Source of the DNA: Papiliotrema nemorosa
Lineage: Eukaryota; Basidiomycota; Tremellomycetes; Tremellales; Rhynchogastremaceae
NCBI GenBank assembly: GCA_032158125.1
Contig: JASKOT010000041.1
Location: 1-64,000 of the forward strand
Direction of reading: 5' to 3'
DNA: 64,000 nt
The notes under the pieces were generated by a model. That model saw only the letters and a list, made by a program, of their open reading frames with translations, did no database searches and was not told where the DNA came from. Every line of letters begins with the position of its first letter. Position 1 is the first letter of the stretch. The translations under genes and the position numbers were made by a program. Shown piece after piece: positions 1-10,859 of this stretch.

Positions 1-293
1 AATGTACCAGAGGAATAGTTGCTAGGTCTCATGCATGTGAAGTTATGAGCATCGACGATCTAGGCTGATGTGATTGAAAGGTGTCCGACTGGGCGGAGAT
101 GTCCGAGATCTCCGTGGGTACGAGTACGTCGTGTGCTTACCTTATTAGGAGTACACGATGTACAGCATGCGTCAAGATTAGAAAAAATACTGGAAGAGGA
201 CAAGCATACATAGATAAGCAGAATCTACATCTAAATCAAACTTCCGGCTGTACAGTATGAAAATGGGAAAAAGTGTGTCCAACGGAACCGTCT

Positions 294-2337
294 CTACACC
301 TTGTAAGGAGCGGGCGATACGCCCTCCAGAAGCGCTTTGATCCTCAAAGCTAGTCTCTTCGAATGATACCGGGACAGAGGCAGATATCCTACCATCATCC
401 AGAGATTCGGAACGCCCGACTCTTTGTACGCAGACTTCAACTCTCCCTCCTCGTCGATCCCCCAGATGGGTCCGCATTTGCTGGCAATCTGATCGCCGAG
501 GGTGTTCCGGACCGAGTCAATGGTGTTCGAGAAACCTGTTGCAAAGATGATCAGGTCGAAATGATCTTCGCGGCCACCTGAAAGGATCACCTTGTCTTCG
601 GTGAAACGCTCAATGTAACCTTGTTCCACCTTGATCTTTCCCTGTATGATTTGTTCACATGCGCCAGCCTCGAAATAGAAACCCCCATTTCGAGTCTGGC
701 CCAGTGTCCCATTACCGGTTCCGCGTTGTCCGCGCCAGGTTTTGAAACCTTTAGCATGGAGACCATCGAGCAGAGGTTTATCGAGATCTTCGAGGACTTT
801 GGCGTTTCTCCTTCCGAGTTCCTCGCTCGGTCCAACGGGCATGGCGTGCGCAAGCCTATCTTGCTCCTCAAGATCCGGTCGAACGCCATCCTTGGGCTCA
901 TACGCTCCTATAGCTCTCGGGACAGAATGGGTGAGCGACATAACATATGCCGGAGATCGCTGTAAAATGGTCACATCAATGTCCCGTCTGGCACAATCGT
1001 ATGCGGTGTCAAAGCCAGATGATGAGGTTCCGACGACCAAGACCCGCTTGCCGACCCAATCTCGAGAACTGTCATGCGCAGTCGAATGCCGGTAGACTCC
1101 AGCCTTCCACTCGGTCATCCCAGGAATGACGGGAGTCATCGGGACACCGCATAGAGAAGTTGCCATGATCTGCCGTTGGTAAGCGCGATTAGGATCGTTG
1201 CAGAGCCCTACGCACGACGTGCTTTGGGTGCAGTACCCTATCTTCTTTTCCGCCTTTTCTTATCACGACTGTCCACTTGCCCGTCGCGTCTTGTTCGGCT
1301 TTGACGACATTCGACTGGGTCCAAATGGCCAATTCCATGGCAGACGCATACCATTCCATAAAGATGCCGAGCTTTTGAGCCGGAGTGTATGTGGGCCACT
1401 TGTCTGGGAAGGGAAAGTAGGCAAAGTGATCCGCCCAGTGAGGGAAGTGCAGCGAGAGGTACTCGTAGCGATCTCTCCAGATCTCTCCGATGCGAGCGCC
1501 CCGTTCGATAATGAGGTTCTTGACGCCAAGCGCTTTCAGCCTGGCTGCGATCTGCAGCCCACTGTCGCATCAGCAGGCATTCCGTTGAAGCACACACTTT
1601 TGACCACCTCCAATAATGAGAACTTCCGGGACGATCTCGTCATCTTCTTTGGCACGAGAGGTTTCCCAGCTTACAGGTCCGGTCATATGGCCATCCGCCG
1701 GGGGCAATTCGGGGAATTGCAACAGCGATTCGATCACCGTATGAAAAGTCCAAAGACGCCAACCATCCTGGGTGAGAACAGCATGCGCGACGGCCGAAGC
1801 GTTGACCAGAGGAGTGTCAAAGGAGATCACGAATTGGAGGTAGGCAAGATCGGGATAGGGTCTCTGGATGTTTGGTAAAGGCTTCAAGAGTTTGAAATTG
1901 GTAGCTTTGGTCGAAGGAAGGAGATCGCGAGCGGCACGGGTGATGTTCTCCCGGAAGTTGAACGTGCGGTAGTCCCAGGTGAAAGCCAGCTTGTCCCGCC
2001 AAATACCTGGCACTTAGTCGATTTCTGGGGAGAGTATGAGAGGAAACTGACCATAGTCAACAAAGAGATCAGCGAAACCCTGCGCGTCACCAGCACCGAG
2101 GGTCCGAGACAGCTCGTCGATCAAAAGCTGTGCTTCGTGTTGGGCATCGACATCTGCAGGTACGTCTCTTCCCAGAAACTCCAAGGTCGGGAGCTGGTGG
2201 TTGTATTTGAAGTCGTACATGTAATTGTCGGCAAGAGGAGGCTTGACTTCGAGTTCGACATGACCCTCCACAATCTTTGCTTTTAGGTCAGCGATGTGCA
2301 CCTCAGGATTGGCATCGAGAACAGCGGTAGGCGACAT
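294..2337 (-). CDS. FAD-dependent flavin-containing monooxygenase with NTF2-like N-terminus
   Basis: Predicted NADPH/FAD monooxygenase of 638 aa in four exons (2337-2052, 2006-1598, 1561-1216, 1169-294). Exon joins keep frame and restore family motifs. Residues 1-200 look like an NTF2/SnoaL-type fold, an extension seen in many fungal members. The FAD-binding glycine motif LIIGGGQNGLQIAARLK (about residues 225-241) is itself split by a 36-nt intron. The NADPH-binding motif VVGTSSSGFDTAYD lies near residue 394, followed by the family's ATGF-type motif (IIFATGFSNTIDSV). The start at 2337 (MSPTAVLDANPE) was chosen over an in-frame upstream Met because the upstream codons read like a 5' leader. 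Substrate cannot be read from sequence; Baeyer-Villiger or N/S-oxygenation are both possible. It lies head-to-tail with the Zn2Cys6 gene at 2937-6078. Confidence 0.88.
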
Positions 2338-2936
2338 GTCGTGTGGTTTGTGGGAGACGTTGTTAATACAAGGGCGACGGCCATCTTCACTTTTATACTC
2401 ATCCCACCTCTCTTTCGTCCGCTCGATGCGATGGAGCAACAGAATGAGGTAGAGTCGGGAATAACGGAGGTCCCGCTTAGCTCCGAGGGAACGGATTTAC
2501 AGGTGTGAGCGCCTTGCACAGCAATCCGAAGACGAGAAAATCGACCGACACTGGACAGTGAGCCTAGACTTGCTTCGGGCTCCGATCGCTCTGTCTTAGT
2601 TATGGGAACAACGGGACGGTCTGGACTCATGTGAGCCCGCAATCACGACTACTCAACAATTGAATGTCACGCACACCCTCCTCACTATAGCAGCTCGGAA
2701 ACGGCGAGATCGATTAGGCGGGCCGCTCTGAGAAAGCCGCTTTGGAGAAAATCGCGTCATGAACCGTACAATAAGGAAGCGTAGCGCTGAATCATTGTCG
2801 GTTCCAGGCGTGGCAGGGAGCCCAGTCCGTATTGTAAGTTTCGTGTGTCAAGGTCACAACAATCATGATTAGATCTGACATGAAGCTACTTGAAGCATTT
2901 ATCATTGTATTGTGCGGAAATATAACACCTTTATCT
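2338..2936. other. Intergenic region upstream of the monooxygenase
   Basis: This 599-bp gap holds the promoter of the minus-strand monooxygenase and the 3' flank of the next gene. I see no convincing ORF, RNA gene or repeat. A short ORF at 2283-2642 on the minus strand is an out-of-frame shadow of the first exon and leader. Confidence 0.6.
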
Positions 2937-5900
2937 TCACTCATTCGTCTCGGTATTGTCCAAATCCCACCAGTTGACACCCTAGTCTCAGCGCTGTTTA
3001 CGATAAGACTCACGATGGAGTTGTCCCACATATCGGTGCTCGGCATGTCCTGCATCATCATTGGATCCCAGAAATTGCGCAGCATGCTGTCTGTTTCCCC
3101 AGCAGGCTCATGAGAGGCTTCCGAAACCTGCGCGAAGCCAAACGACGAATCGAGGCTGCCTATTCCGAGCTGCTGCTGCAGAGCCAGAGACATGTTGAGC
3201 GTCGTATTGGGCGAAGGCGTTTCCTGCAAGGGGTTAGACGGCGACGCCGACATTATCGTTGTCGCTTTGTGCGGGCCGTGCTTATCAGCGCGTTGGATTA
3301 ATCTTGTTCGCCAGCCGATCAGTTCTGCGTCCTCATCTTCTGAGGTATCGTCTCCCGTTCCTGTTCCCGTGCCAAGCTCTCCTGAGACGGCCTTGCTCAT
3401 CTTCGCCTGAGCTCGAGACCTCAATCGTATCAACCACCCCAGATTCTTGAGCAGCCGCGGCGATGAACCTCCTTGTGACACCGCCACGTGTAAATTGATG
3501 GCAGTATCAACCAGCGACAAAGCGAAAGCAGCCAACGGATTTCGAGGTTTACGCAGTATCAGAGTGCCCATCATAATGCCACAGTTGAAGACATGATACT
3601 GACAGGTCAAAAAGAGGTCTGGGAGCATACTCGACTCACCCAGATATACCAATGGCGAGAACTGACGTTGGGATTGATTGCGTGAAGTTTCAACGCAACA
3701 TTGATGATGACCTGCTGTTAGATCGCATATGGCATGACCTGATCCGCCCACGTTGCATCGCTCGACCACAGCAAGATAAGAAACCGCGAATTGCGATTTG
3801 CTGGGGTCCGGTACATCTTCTTGAAGGGCTTTGGCGTAGTACGGTCGGTGAAGAAATAGCAACGTTTCGCAGACATTGATAGCCAGTGTACACTGTTGAA
3901 AGCAGAGAGCCAGGTTGCGAGTAGGTATCTCTGGGCTTTCCTGTATGGCTAGCGACTGTTCCGGGTATAGAGATGGCAGGGCAAGTAAGGCTGGCCGACA
4001 GCGCATTTGAAAAGGCACTAAGCGTTCGAAGGTGCATCTAATTCGTCAGATCATTCGATTTCCCCAGCTTACACAGAGTTATGCAGTTCTAAAATCGTCT
4101 CGTATGATGGCGCTTGAACCTTCATTGAATGATCCAGGATCCTGCGAGTCACCTACAGTATTGATATGAGGTTTTGTCGACCTACTGTCCCGAGATCTGG
4201 CACAGCTCGAATTTCAGCCGTGAGAACCCTTTCCATCCATCTCGAGATAATGCGTCTTGAGGCATCAAGGCGTCGATATGATCGGGCCTGATGGAATTTG
4301 GGCGAGAAAAACAATTTGCCTGAAAGATGTCGGCAGCATGACTCTCCCAAAAGGTCCTTCGGCGATCTTCCACTACGTCTTGAGGAAGATTCCACCGCTC
4401 CCCATCACGGTGCAGACCCATCTGCGATCAGAATCACGAATGCTTGGCGGACCTACACCCTGAATGAGCCTCATAGCAAGACCCCACAGTGGCCATGCGG
4501 AATCTCCGTTCCGCCCTCGCTCTGTTGCCCTTTTCTCAGTGTCACGACCCAGAGAATATACTCACAGATGGTAATGCGCCATAATGTGAAGCGTCTGTAT
4601 TGTCGTCAAGGAGCTATTGGTCATAAAGTCCGTCTTGGCCAAAGCACTCTTTGACAGTAAGGCGTACTCCTCAGCCACAGGATCGTTCGGAGGCAGTTCC
4701 AAATTGTGCAGAGCGCCAAATGCCATGATGATGAACAGCAGGGCGAGTTCCTGAACATCCACTCGCACGGCGGAACCTTGGATTTCCCTTGCAGCTTTGT
4801 ACATCCGGTCAAATTTTGGCTGAAAAGAGCTTCGAGGTGCAATATCGAAACTTCATTTAGTTCAGAGCAGGTGTTAGCGACTCACTGCCAAGCAAAGTAG
4901 CGATAGTATGAGTCGACCATGACTTGAGCCTCGTCCATTGGTGGCAGCTGCTGCAGGAGTGCCTTTGTTCGAAGAGAAACGGAGGTCCCGGTGAACGGGA
5001 ACAACACGTCTCGGCGGGGATCTTGAGGCTGTGCTGTAGCGTCTGTCCGTTCTGGTGAAGGCCATCGAGAAGGTTCTGGGGATTCTGAGAGATCTTTCGA
5101 TTCTTGCTATCCATCAGATCACGGGCGGGAAGGGTCACCCACGTCTCGAAGCCACTCGCTGGCGGCAGTAGGTCCCAGGTACTTTGAGCGGCCGCCTTGA
5201 CCCAGTACGAGTGTTCCAAAGCTGGGATCATCCGGGGCTTGAAGCATATTTGATCCACCGACGGTCTGGGTCACGGCATTGTCGGAAAAATCGAAAGGTG
5301 CAGGTAGCTCGGATGTGCCGACAGAATTTGGATTAATGGCATCGAAGAATGGAACGTCATCATTCGATTCTACTATCTGCCCGGTGGGCAAGGGTCGGGG
5401 CTCATCCCTGGCCGATGAAGAGTGCAGTGGACCAACCGTCGAACGCGAAGAAGAAATAGTTTGCCGATCAAGGTCCACTCTCCTTTCGCTCGCTCTTAGT
5501 CTATTTACTTCCTGTTCCTGGCCGCGATGCTCGGAGACTGGTAGCGTTATCCCATGTTGAGACATTACGCCTTCGAGAACCTCAAGGCGCTTTTGTAGCG
5601 CGGCCGAGGTGGGGTCACTGGGATATCAGAAGCCGTCTGGCGAGGTGTATTTATGAGACGCACGTCTGACGGACGCGTGGGTGTTCTGGACACAGATCTG
5701 CACAAGACCTTCGGATGCAGCTTGAGCAAGGGACTAGGTTGTGTCATCATCATGCACAGACGACATCATACCTTGACGATCACACTTGAGCTTCAATCGC
5801 CGACATTCCGCACAGCTAAATTGTTGGCGCTGTTTCCGCTTCTTCTTCGGATGCTGGCCGGTGCCAGAGGTCTGAAGGGAGGAGGGCCGTGGTTAGATGG

Positions 5901-6078
5901 TTTAGAAGAGGGGAACGGACGGATATGAGACGCGAGGGAGGTTGGGAAGGTTGGACGGATGCACATGTGCGATCAGCACCTACACGCTTGCACGATTGGG
6001 CTCGGTACTCACCCCTGTTGCATTTTCCGATACCTCAGAAGATTTCGACCTATGATTCGATCCTATCGTTGCGGACAT
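2937..6078 (-). CDS. Zn2Cys6 transcription factor with fungal-specific TF domain (first)
   Basis: Nuclear DNA-binding regulator, 861 aa in 13 exons: 6078-6013, 5871-5772, 5733-5664, 5617-5143, 5106-4886, 4850-4566, 4529-4457, 4421-4186, 4141-4073, 4037-3752, 3714-3640, 3598-3014, 2981-2937. A KKKRK basic patch (31-35) precedes a GAL4-type cluster with Cys at 42, 45, 52, 58, 61 and 70. A short linker follows (LEVLEGVMSQ), then the fungal_trans middle homology region with the signature MGLHRDGERWNL and an RRRTFWES motif. Most introns are 32-45 nt. The exon ending at 4457 uses donor GTAGGT; a donor two bases away would break frame. It faces the TIM-barrel enzyme at 6559 across 480 bp, so it may regulate that gene, the transporter beyond it and the monooxygenase; this is inference from position only. 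Confidence 0.88.
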
Positions 6079-6470
6079 TGCGGATCTGGTCGAATTTGCG
6101 CGACCTGCAGGAATCGGAGTAGCGAGAGATGACAGCGATGAAGTGTCGGTCGGTCAGACTTTGGATTTCTCCGACATCGGCGATATTCCTCCAGGAGGGA
6201 TTCGTGGCAGGATGCATTCGAGCCTTTTGCACCATGCATGGTTGTACTCAGTGAGCAAAATGACCATGTCAGACTTGTACTCTAATGCTGCTGCATCTGA
6301 TCACACGAGGGGTCCTCTGTGATAGCATCCCAGTACTGCCAGTACTGCTGATGTCCCCGACGGTCGAGACCTGTGTCACTAAAGTCCTAGAGAAACCGAG
6401 TCATCGGCGGCGAGAAGTGTCGGACATAGCGGACAAGATATCCCCGACCGTTTCTGGATGTGCTCGATAG

Positions 6471-6478
6471 TATATAAT
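6471..6478 (+). promoter_or_regulatory. Probable TATA box
   Basis: TATATAAT lies 81 bp upstream of the start codon at 6559, inside the 480-bp region shared by the divergent Zn2Cys6 gene (start 6078) and the TIM-barrel enzyme. Spacing fits a fungal core promoter. No regulator half-sites were assigned with confidence. Confidence 0.5.
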
Positions 6479-6558
6479 GAGCATTATCCAGCGGCAGGTA
6501 GCCCGCCGACTCGAGTAAGCTAGAAGATCTGCCAACCATCGACCAACTTTCACTCAGA

Positions 6559-7851
6559 ATGACCGTCATCCCAAGCTCTCGTCGATATGGTGTTGCCGCG
6601 GCTTCGCTGGGTATGCACCCCTCTCATACCCTCGAGGCGAAATTCGACGCTCTTCATAAAGCTGGGATCAAATACGCAGAGCTTGGTTTCGAGGGGTATA
6701 TGACCTGGGTGAGACAGCAAGATCCTGCTTTGTGAGTGGTCTGCCGTATAAGTCAGTGATCGTTGACGATATAGACCAGCTTCAACCGCTCCTCCAGCTT
6801 GGAGCGAAGGGGGTGAGCCTGATCCTTCCGATGACGTGCTCTGGAAGGCTCTCCATGACAATGTAAAGGGTATCAGAGCCTTAGCGAGCAAGTACGGCGT
6901 AAAGATCTCGGTCCTCCAACCACTCAACCAATTTGAAGGATGGCCAGCAGGTAGCAACCGTGGAGAATGGACGCGAAGAAAAGCGGAAAAGTGGCTACCT
7001 CTATGCTCCGCTCTGGGTGTGGAGTTTTTACAAGTGCGTCATTTTGAGAAATGCGGTGTCCGCCCGGCGCTCATGAGGTCTGACGAATAGGTCGGATCTA
7101 ACGATCAACCAGATGCCGTTGCGCCTCTGGAAAAATACGCCGAAGACCTTCATTGGCTTGCAGATCTCGCAGCCCAGCAGAACCCTCCAGTAAAGATCGC
7201 CTACGAATCTTGGTGCTTTTCGCAGCACGTCAATAGCTGGGAACAAACATGGGACATCGTCAAGGCTGGGGTACGAGTCATTATCTTAAGTTCATCATCA
7301 CAATGCTGACGCCCGCGCAGGATCACCCAAACCTAGGTCTATGCTTGGACGTGGCTCATTTCCCCCTGGCCCCTCAATACGGGTTCGACCCTCTAACTGG
7401 GACCGGATTCAGCGACGATCAATTCGAAGCATGCATGCAGCGAATCAGAGCAGTGCCGGCGGAGAAGATATTCTACGTCGAGCTTGCCGATGTGGTCAAG
7501 CCTACGACCCCGTTGGGACAAGGAAGTCTCTTCGACGAATGGAGAGATGAAAACAAACCGACTCGTGGTGACCGTTTCACATGGGCTGTATGCGGTCGAC
7601 CAGTGCCACTGGTAGGCCGTGATGCGGGCAGAGGTGAGGAGATTGGAGGCGCTAGAGTCATTGAAGCGGTGCAAGCCATTTTAGCAACTGGATTCGACGG
7701 TGAGTTGGTATTGTAGACGAAGCTGACAGCAGGACTATTCATGTACGAGCAGTTTGAGGCCCAGTTTCAAGCAGGTGAAGACGCAACAATTCCTGAACGA
7801 TATGCCTCGGCTTGTGCGAAGTCTTGGACTTTGCTCAACAAAGCTTTGTAG
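6559..7851 (+). CDS. TIM-barrel sugar phosphate isomerase/epimerase (3-dehydroshikimate dehydratase-like)
   Basis: Predicted 369-aa AP_endonuc_2/xylose-isomerase-like TIM-barrel enzyme. Five exons: 6559-6731, 6775-7033, 7091-7270, 7321-7699, 7733-7851. Visible family features are the opening strand VAAASLGMHPSHTLEAK, AGIKYAELGFEGY, VKIAYESWCFS, GLCLDVAHFPLAP (metal-ligand Asp/His region) and EKIFYVELADV with an acidic ligand, ending with a C-terminal FMYEQFEAQF helix. In fungi this fold includes QutC/QA-4 3-dehydroshikimate dehydratase and several uncharacterised epimerases; which one this is cannot be decided by eye. It is directly followed on the same strand by a sugar-porter MFS transporter and shares a promoter region with a Zn2Cys6 regulator, consistent with a catabolic role for a sugar acid, polyol or quinate-type compound. 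Confidence 0.82.
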
Positions 7852-8348
7852 TGATGCAGTTTTGTAGAGTATATGCATAGTGTGTCACTCGGCAATCTCA
7901 GTTCCACACATTATCGGACGATTCACTGGAGTTTCGACGGTATAAATCACCAGCTAAGCCCCTTCACTCTCGAGTCCTCAAGTGCATGCGAGCAGGCACC
8001 GTCTGAGCGAGGTTGCGACTTCGTCTCCTCATGGTCGGCGATACTTCGCATGATCCGGAAAGTGAAGGCAACGGCGCGTCCAACCTGGCGTAGCCAGATC
8101 ATTGGCAATCGGATGCTACGGAAGAACTGCCTCGGACGAGACGGAAATCAAGGAGGCAAGGAAGATATCCCCTTGAAATCCGATGAGGTCGACCTTCCTC
8201 CGTTTTTCCCGATATCGGCAATGCATTCGAGAGACAGCTGACCTTTGATGGTATCAGCGTTGGAACGTACACCTCGACGTATAAAAGCCGCGGCCCCAGA
8301 GGGTTCCCCACAAGCCTCGAACCACAAAGGAAATCAAGAACAGCCACA
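7852..8348. other. Intergenic region between TIM-barrel enzyme and transporter
   Basis: This 497-bp gap contains the 3' end of the TIM-barrel gene and the transporter promoter with a TATA box at 8280. An ORF at 7873-8241 has no recognisable family features and is not called. Confidence 0.6.
8280..8287 (+). promoter_or_regulatory. Probable TATA box of the MFS sugar transporter
   Basis: TATAAAAG lies 69 bp upstream of the transporter start codon at 8349; it is a near-consensus sequence at a normal distance. Confidence 0.55.
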
Positions 8349-10246
8349 ATGAGCGCCCACGACAAAATTACCCCAGTCAGCCTTGAAAACAACCTAGAGA
8401 ATTCTTTGGGTAACGATGACAAGGCCGACGTGGTGCGCGTCGAGGACACTTACAAGTCGCGAGATCTCATCATTGTGAGCTCTCATATGTGGGAATGTTG
8501 CCCGAGCTGACATCGATCTCAGGACGAAAACTTAGTTCGGGCCGAAAATGAAGACAAAATCACCCCGTATTTCATGTTCCTCATCAGTATTGCCGCCGTT
8601 GCAGGTTTCTTATTCGGTTATGGTGAGTTTGAGAAGCCGAAATTGCGCTTTGACATTACTGATACGCATCAAGACACTGCCATCATCGGATCAGCACTTC
8701 CAATGGTCGGTACTGATCTTGGACATACCTTGACGGCTTCGGAATCTGAAATCATCACGGCCGGTACCACTATTGGGGCCATTTTCGGCGCTGCCATCCT
8801 CGGTACACTCGCAGACAAAATAGGTCGTAAATGGGCCATGGGAGTCTCTGATGTATTTTTCACAGTCGGAGCCATCATTCTCGCCGCCAGTGTCAATGTC
8901 GGTATGGCTGTCTTTGCTCGAATCATTCTCGGTGTCGGTGTCGGCGGTGCAGCTGTCATTGGTCCTCTGTACATTGCTGAGCTCGCTCCGACTGCTTTGC
9001 GAGGCCGTAAGTCAGCTTCTAGTCATTATAGCGCTGTTTTCTGATCAGACAGGTTGCATCGGAACCTGCGCGTTTTTCATCCCCTTCGGTCAGGTCATTG
9101 CCAGTGCTCTTGGTGCGGTTTTCGAATCCTTCGTCCCGCACCACATCGGATGGCGAGTATTATTTGCCTTGGGTGTGGTCCCATCCATCGTACAAGCTGG
9201 ACTACTGCACTGGCTGCCAGAATCCCCCCGAGTCCTTATCCTGCGAGGCAAAGCGCAGGAGGCACGTAACGTCTACGCTTTGATCTACAAAGACGCTACC
9301 GACGAAGTGATAGACTTCAAACTTCGAGTCACGGCATCATATGTCGAAGCGACGACCGCTTTACAAAGAGAATTCAGCCTTGGACAGCGAATCCGGAAAT
9401 ACTGGAGCCACAAGCCATATCGAAGGGCCATCATCGCCGTTTCGGGCGTTCAAGCATTCGGACAATTGACTGGTTTCAACACCCTCCTCTACTACTCTGG
9501 CACGATCTTCGGCCTTCTCGGTCTCAAGAACGCTTCTGCTGCTGGACTCATTCCTTCTGGGGGGAACGCTTTGTGCGTGTTCCTCGCTATGAGCAACGTC
9601 GATAGAATCGGTCGTCGAAGGCTCCTTGTCTGGGCGATACCGGGAATGATTGTGGGTCTCGTCTGGGCTGCGGTTACTTTCTATGGTGAGAGATCGGCTT
9701 GGAGTGCAAGACACGGTCCCGCTGACGCTTCTTAGTGCTTTCCAAGCCAACCGGTGGTCGATTGATCGAAGGTTACGACTACCCCAAAGGTCTAGTTGGA
9801 AGCATCTTGGCTGCCATATTGCTCTTCACCGTCTCTTTTGGCTTCACCTACTCGCACGTCGTTTGGTACCAATCCGAGTTTCTCGCCCTCGAAATTCGAG
9901 CCGCAGGTTCGAGCATTGCTACGTGCTGCTGCTGGCTCGCCAACCTCGTCGTTTCGGTCGTGTACCTCACCCAGCTCGAGTCGATGGGCGCGCACGGTAC
10001 ATACGGTATGTATGCGGGATTCATCCTGCTGGGGTATATATTTGTCCTGTTTTGTTATCCCGAGACCAGTGAGTCAGCTTCTGCGCCAACCCGATGATCG
10101 CTGACAACATCACAGAGGGTCTTTCGATTGACGAAACGGTATCCATATTCGAAGACGGCTACGGCGTGAAAAAGGCTGCACAAATGCTCAAAGAGAAGCA
10201 GCAAGTTCAGAAACAGTTGGCTGAAGAGAGGAATGCGGCCATTTAA
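8349..10246 (+). CDS. MFS sugar transporter (sugar porter family)
   Basis: Plasma-membrane proton-coupled sugar or polyol (possibly quinate) transporter, 551 aa, about 12 membrane segments. Six exons: 8349-8474, 8523-8622, 8674-9006, 9053-9685, 9736-10068, 10116-10246. The sugar-porter signatures are complete: GFLFGYDTA in TM1, LADKIGRKW between TM2 and TM3, PLYIAELAPTALRGR, PESPRVLILRGK at the end of TM6, the central loop, VDRIGRRRL, and PETKGLSIDE after TM12. The N-terminus is a roughly 60-residue acidic cytoplasmic tail. The open reading frames that overlap it are interrupted by the true introns. It follows the TIM-barrel enzyme on the same strand by 497 bp, suggesting that it imports that enzyme's substrate or a precursor. 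Substrate class is inferred from family only. Confidence 0.92.
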
Positions 10247-10859
10247 CCTCGCTTCCTTGTCGTTGTGCAGTCCACGAGCCATTGCATAGAAAGGACAGAA
10301 CTCTTTATATTACATCTAAAGACGGACAGATCCATAGGGTGCCTACCTTTCGTGCTTAAATTCATGCATCCGATTTTGGCTCACTTGCGATACGGTCTCT
10401 GGCTTGCTGAAGCATCAACAACAGGGATTGATCATCGAGTGAAAACTCGGTCCGGTGTAATGCAAAACTTCTTTTGCCCCGGCGACATTACCCTTGTGCC
10501 TTGGCTTGCATTTCCCCAGCCATCCAAACGGGTCATATCCAAGCGTATGATCGGGTCCGAGGATCTGGTCGTAAGCGCTTACCGGTACTCCAAGAATACA
10601 GGAACAAACTGTACGGGGATGCCAAACAGGAATTCGCCAACTCACGAGACATCTCGTTTGTGCCTGAGCAAATGATCCTCCGCCTCCGATTTCGACGGAC
10701 GGTTCGAGCGTCCATGTAACAATCGGACTCTGCCTGTCGAGGCGCTCGGGCTATTGAACCTTCGAAACAACACTGCCAAGTGTTGATAGACAAACAACAA
10801 ATGCAATATATAAGAGGATGACTCCCCCTCGTACGTGATGTTTGCCCATCTGACCCAGC
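10247..10859. other. Intergenic region before the first secreted paralogue
   Basis: 613 bp with no supported gene. It contains the transporter 3' flank and the secreted-protein promoter (TATA at 10807). Short ORFs on both strands here lack family motifs and splice partners. Confidence 0.6.
10807..10814 (+). promoter_or_regulatory. Probable TATA box of secreted paralogue 1
   Basis: TATATAAG lies 53 bp upstream of the start codon at 10860, in the context CAATATATAAGAGG. A related CAATATAAG stands at 15795-15803 in the unexplained region downstream of the second paralogue. Confidence 0.5.

Noticed and set aside
2014..2016. In-frame stop suggesting that the monooxygenase is a pseudogene
   Set aside because: The stop lies in a 45-nt intron (2007-2051) with a GT donor and AG acceptor; splicing gives VDYGIWRDKLAF.
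4422..4457. Apparent one-base frameshift in the first Zn2Cys6 gene between LAMRLIQ and MGLHRDG
   Set aside because: Using donor GTAGGT at 4456 instead of GTGTAG at 4458 restores the frame (LIQGMGLHRDG), so no frameshift exists.
7873..8241. 122-codon ORF between TIM-barrel enzyme and transporter
   Set aside because: Lies in the 3' UTR/promoter gap, with no family features; a chance ORF.
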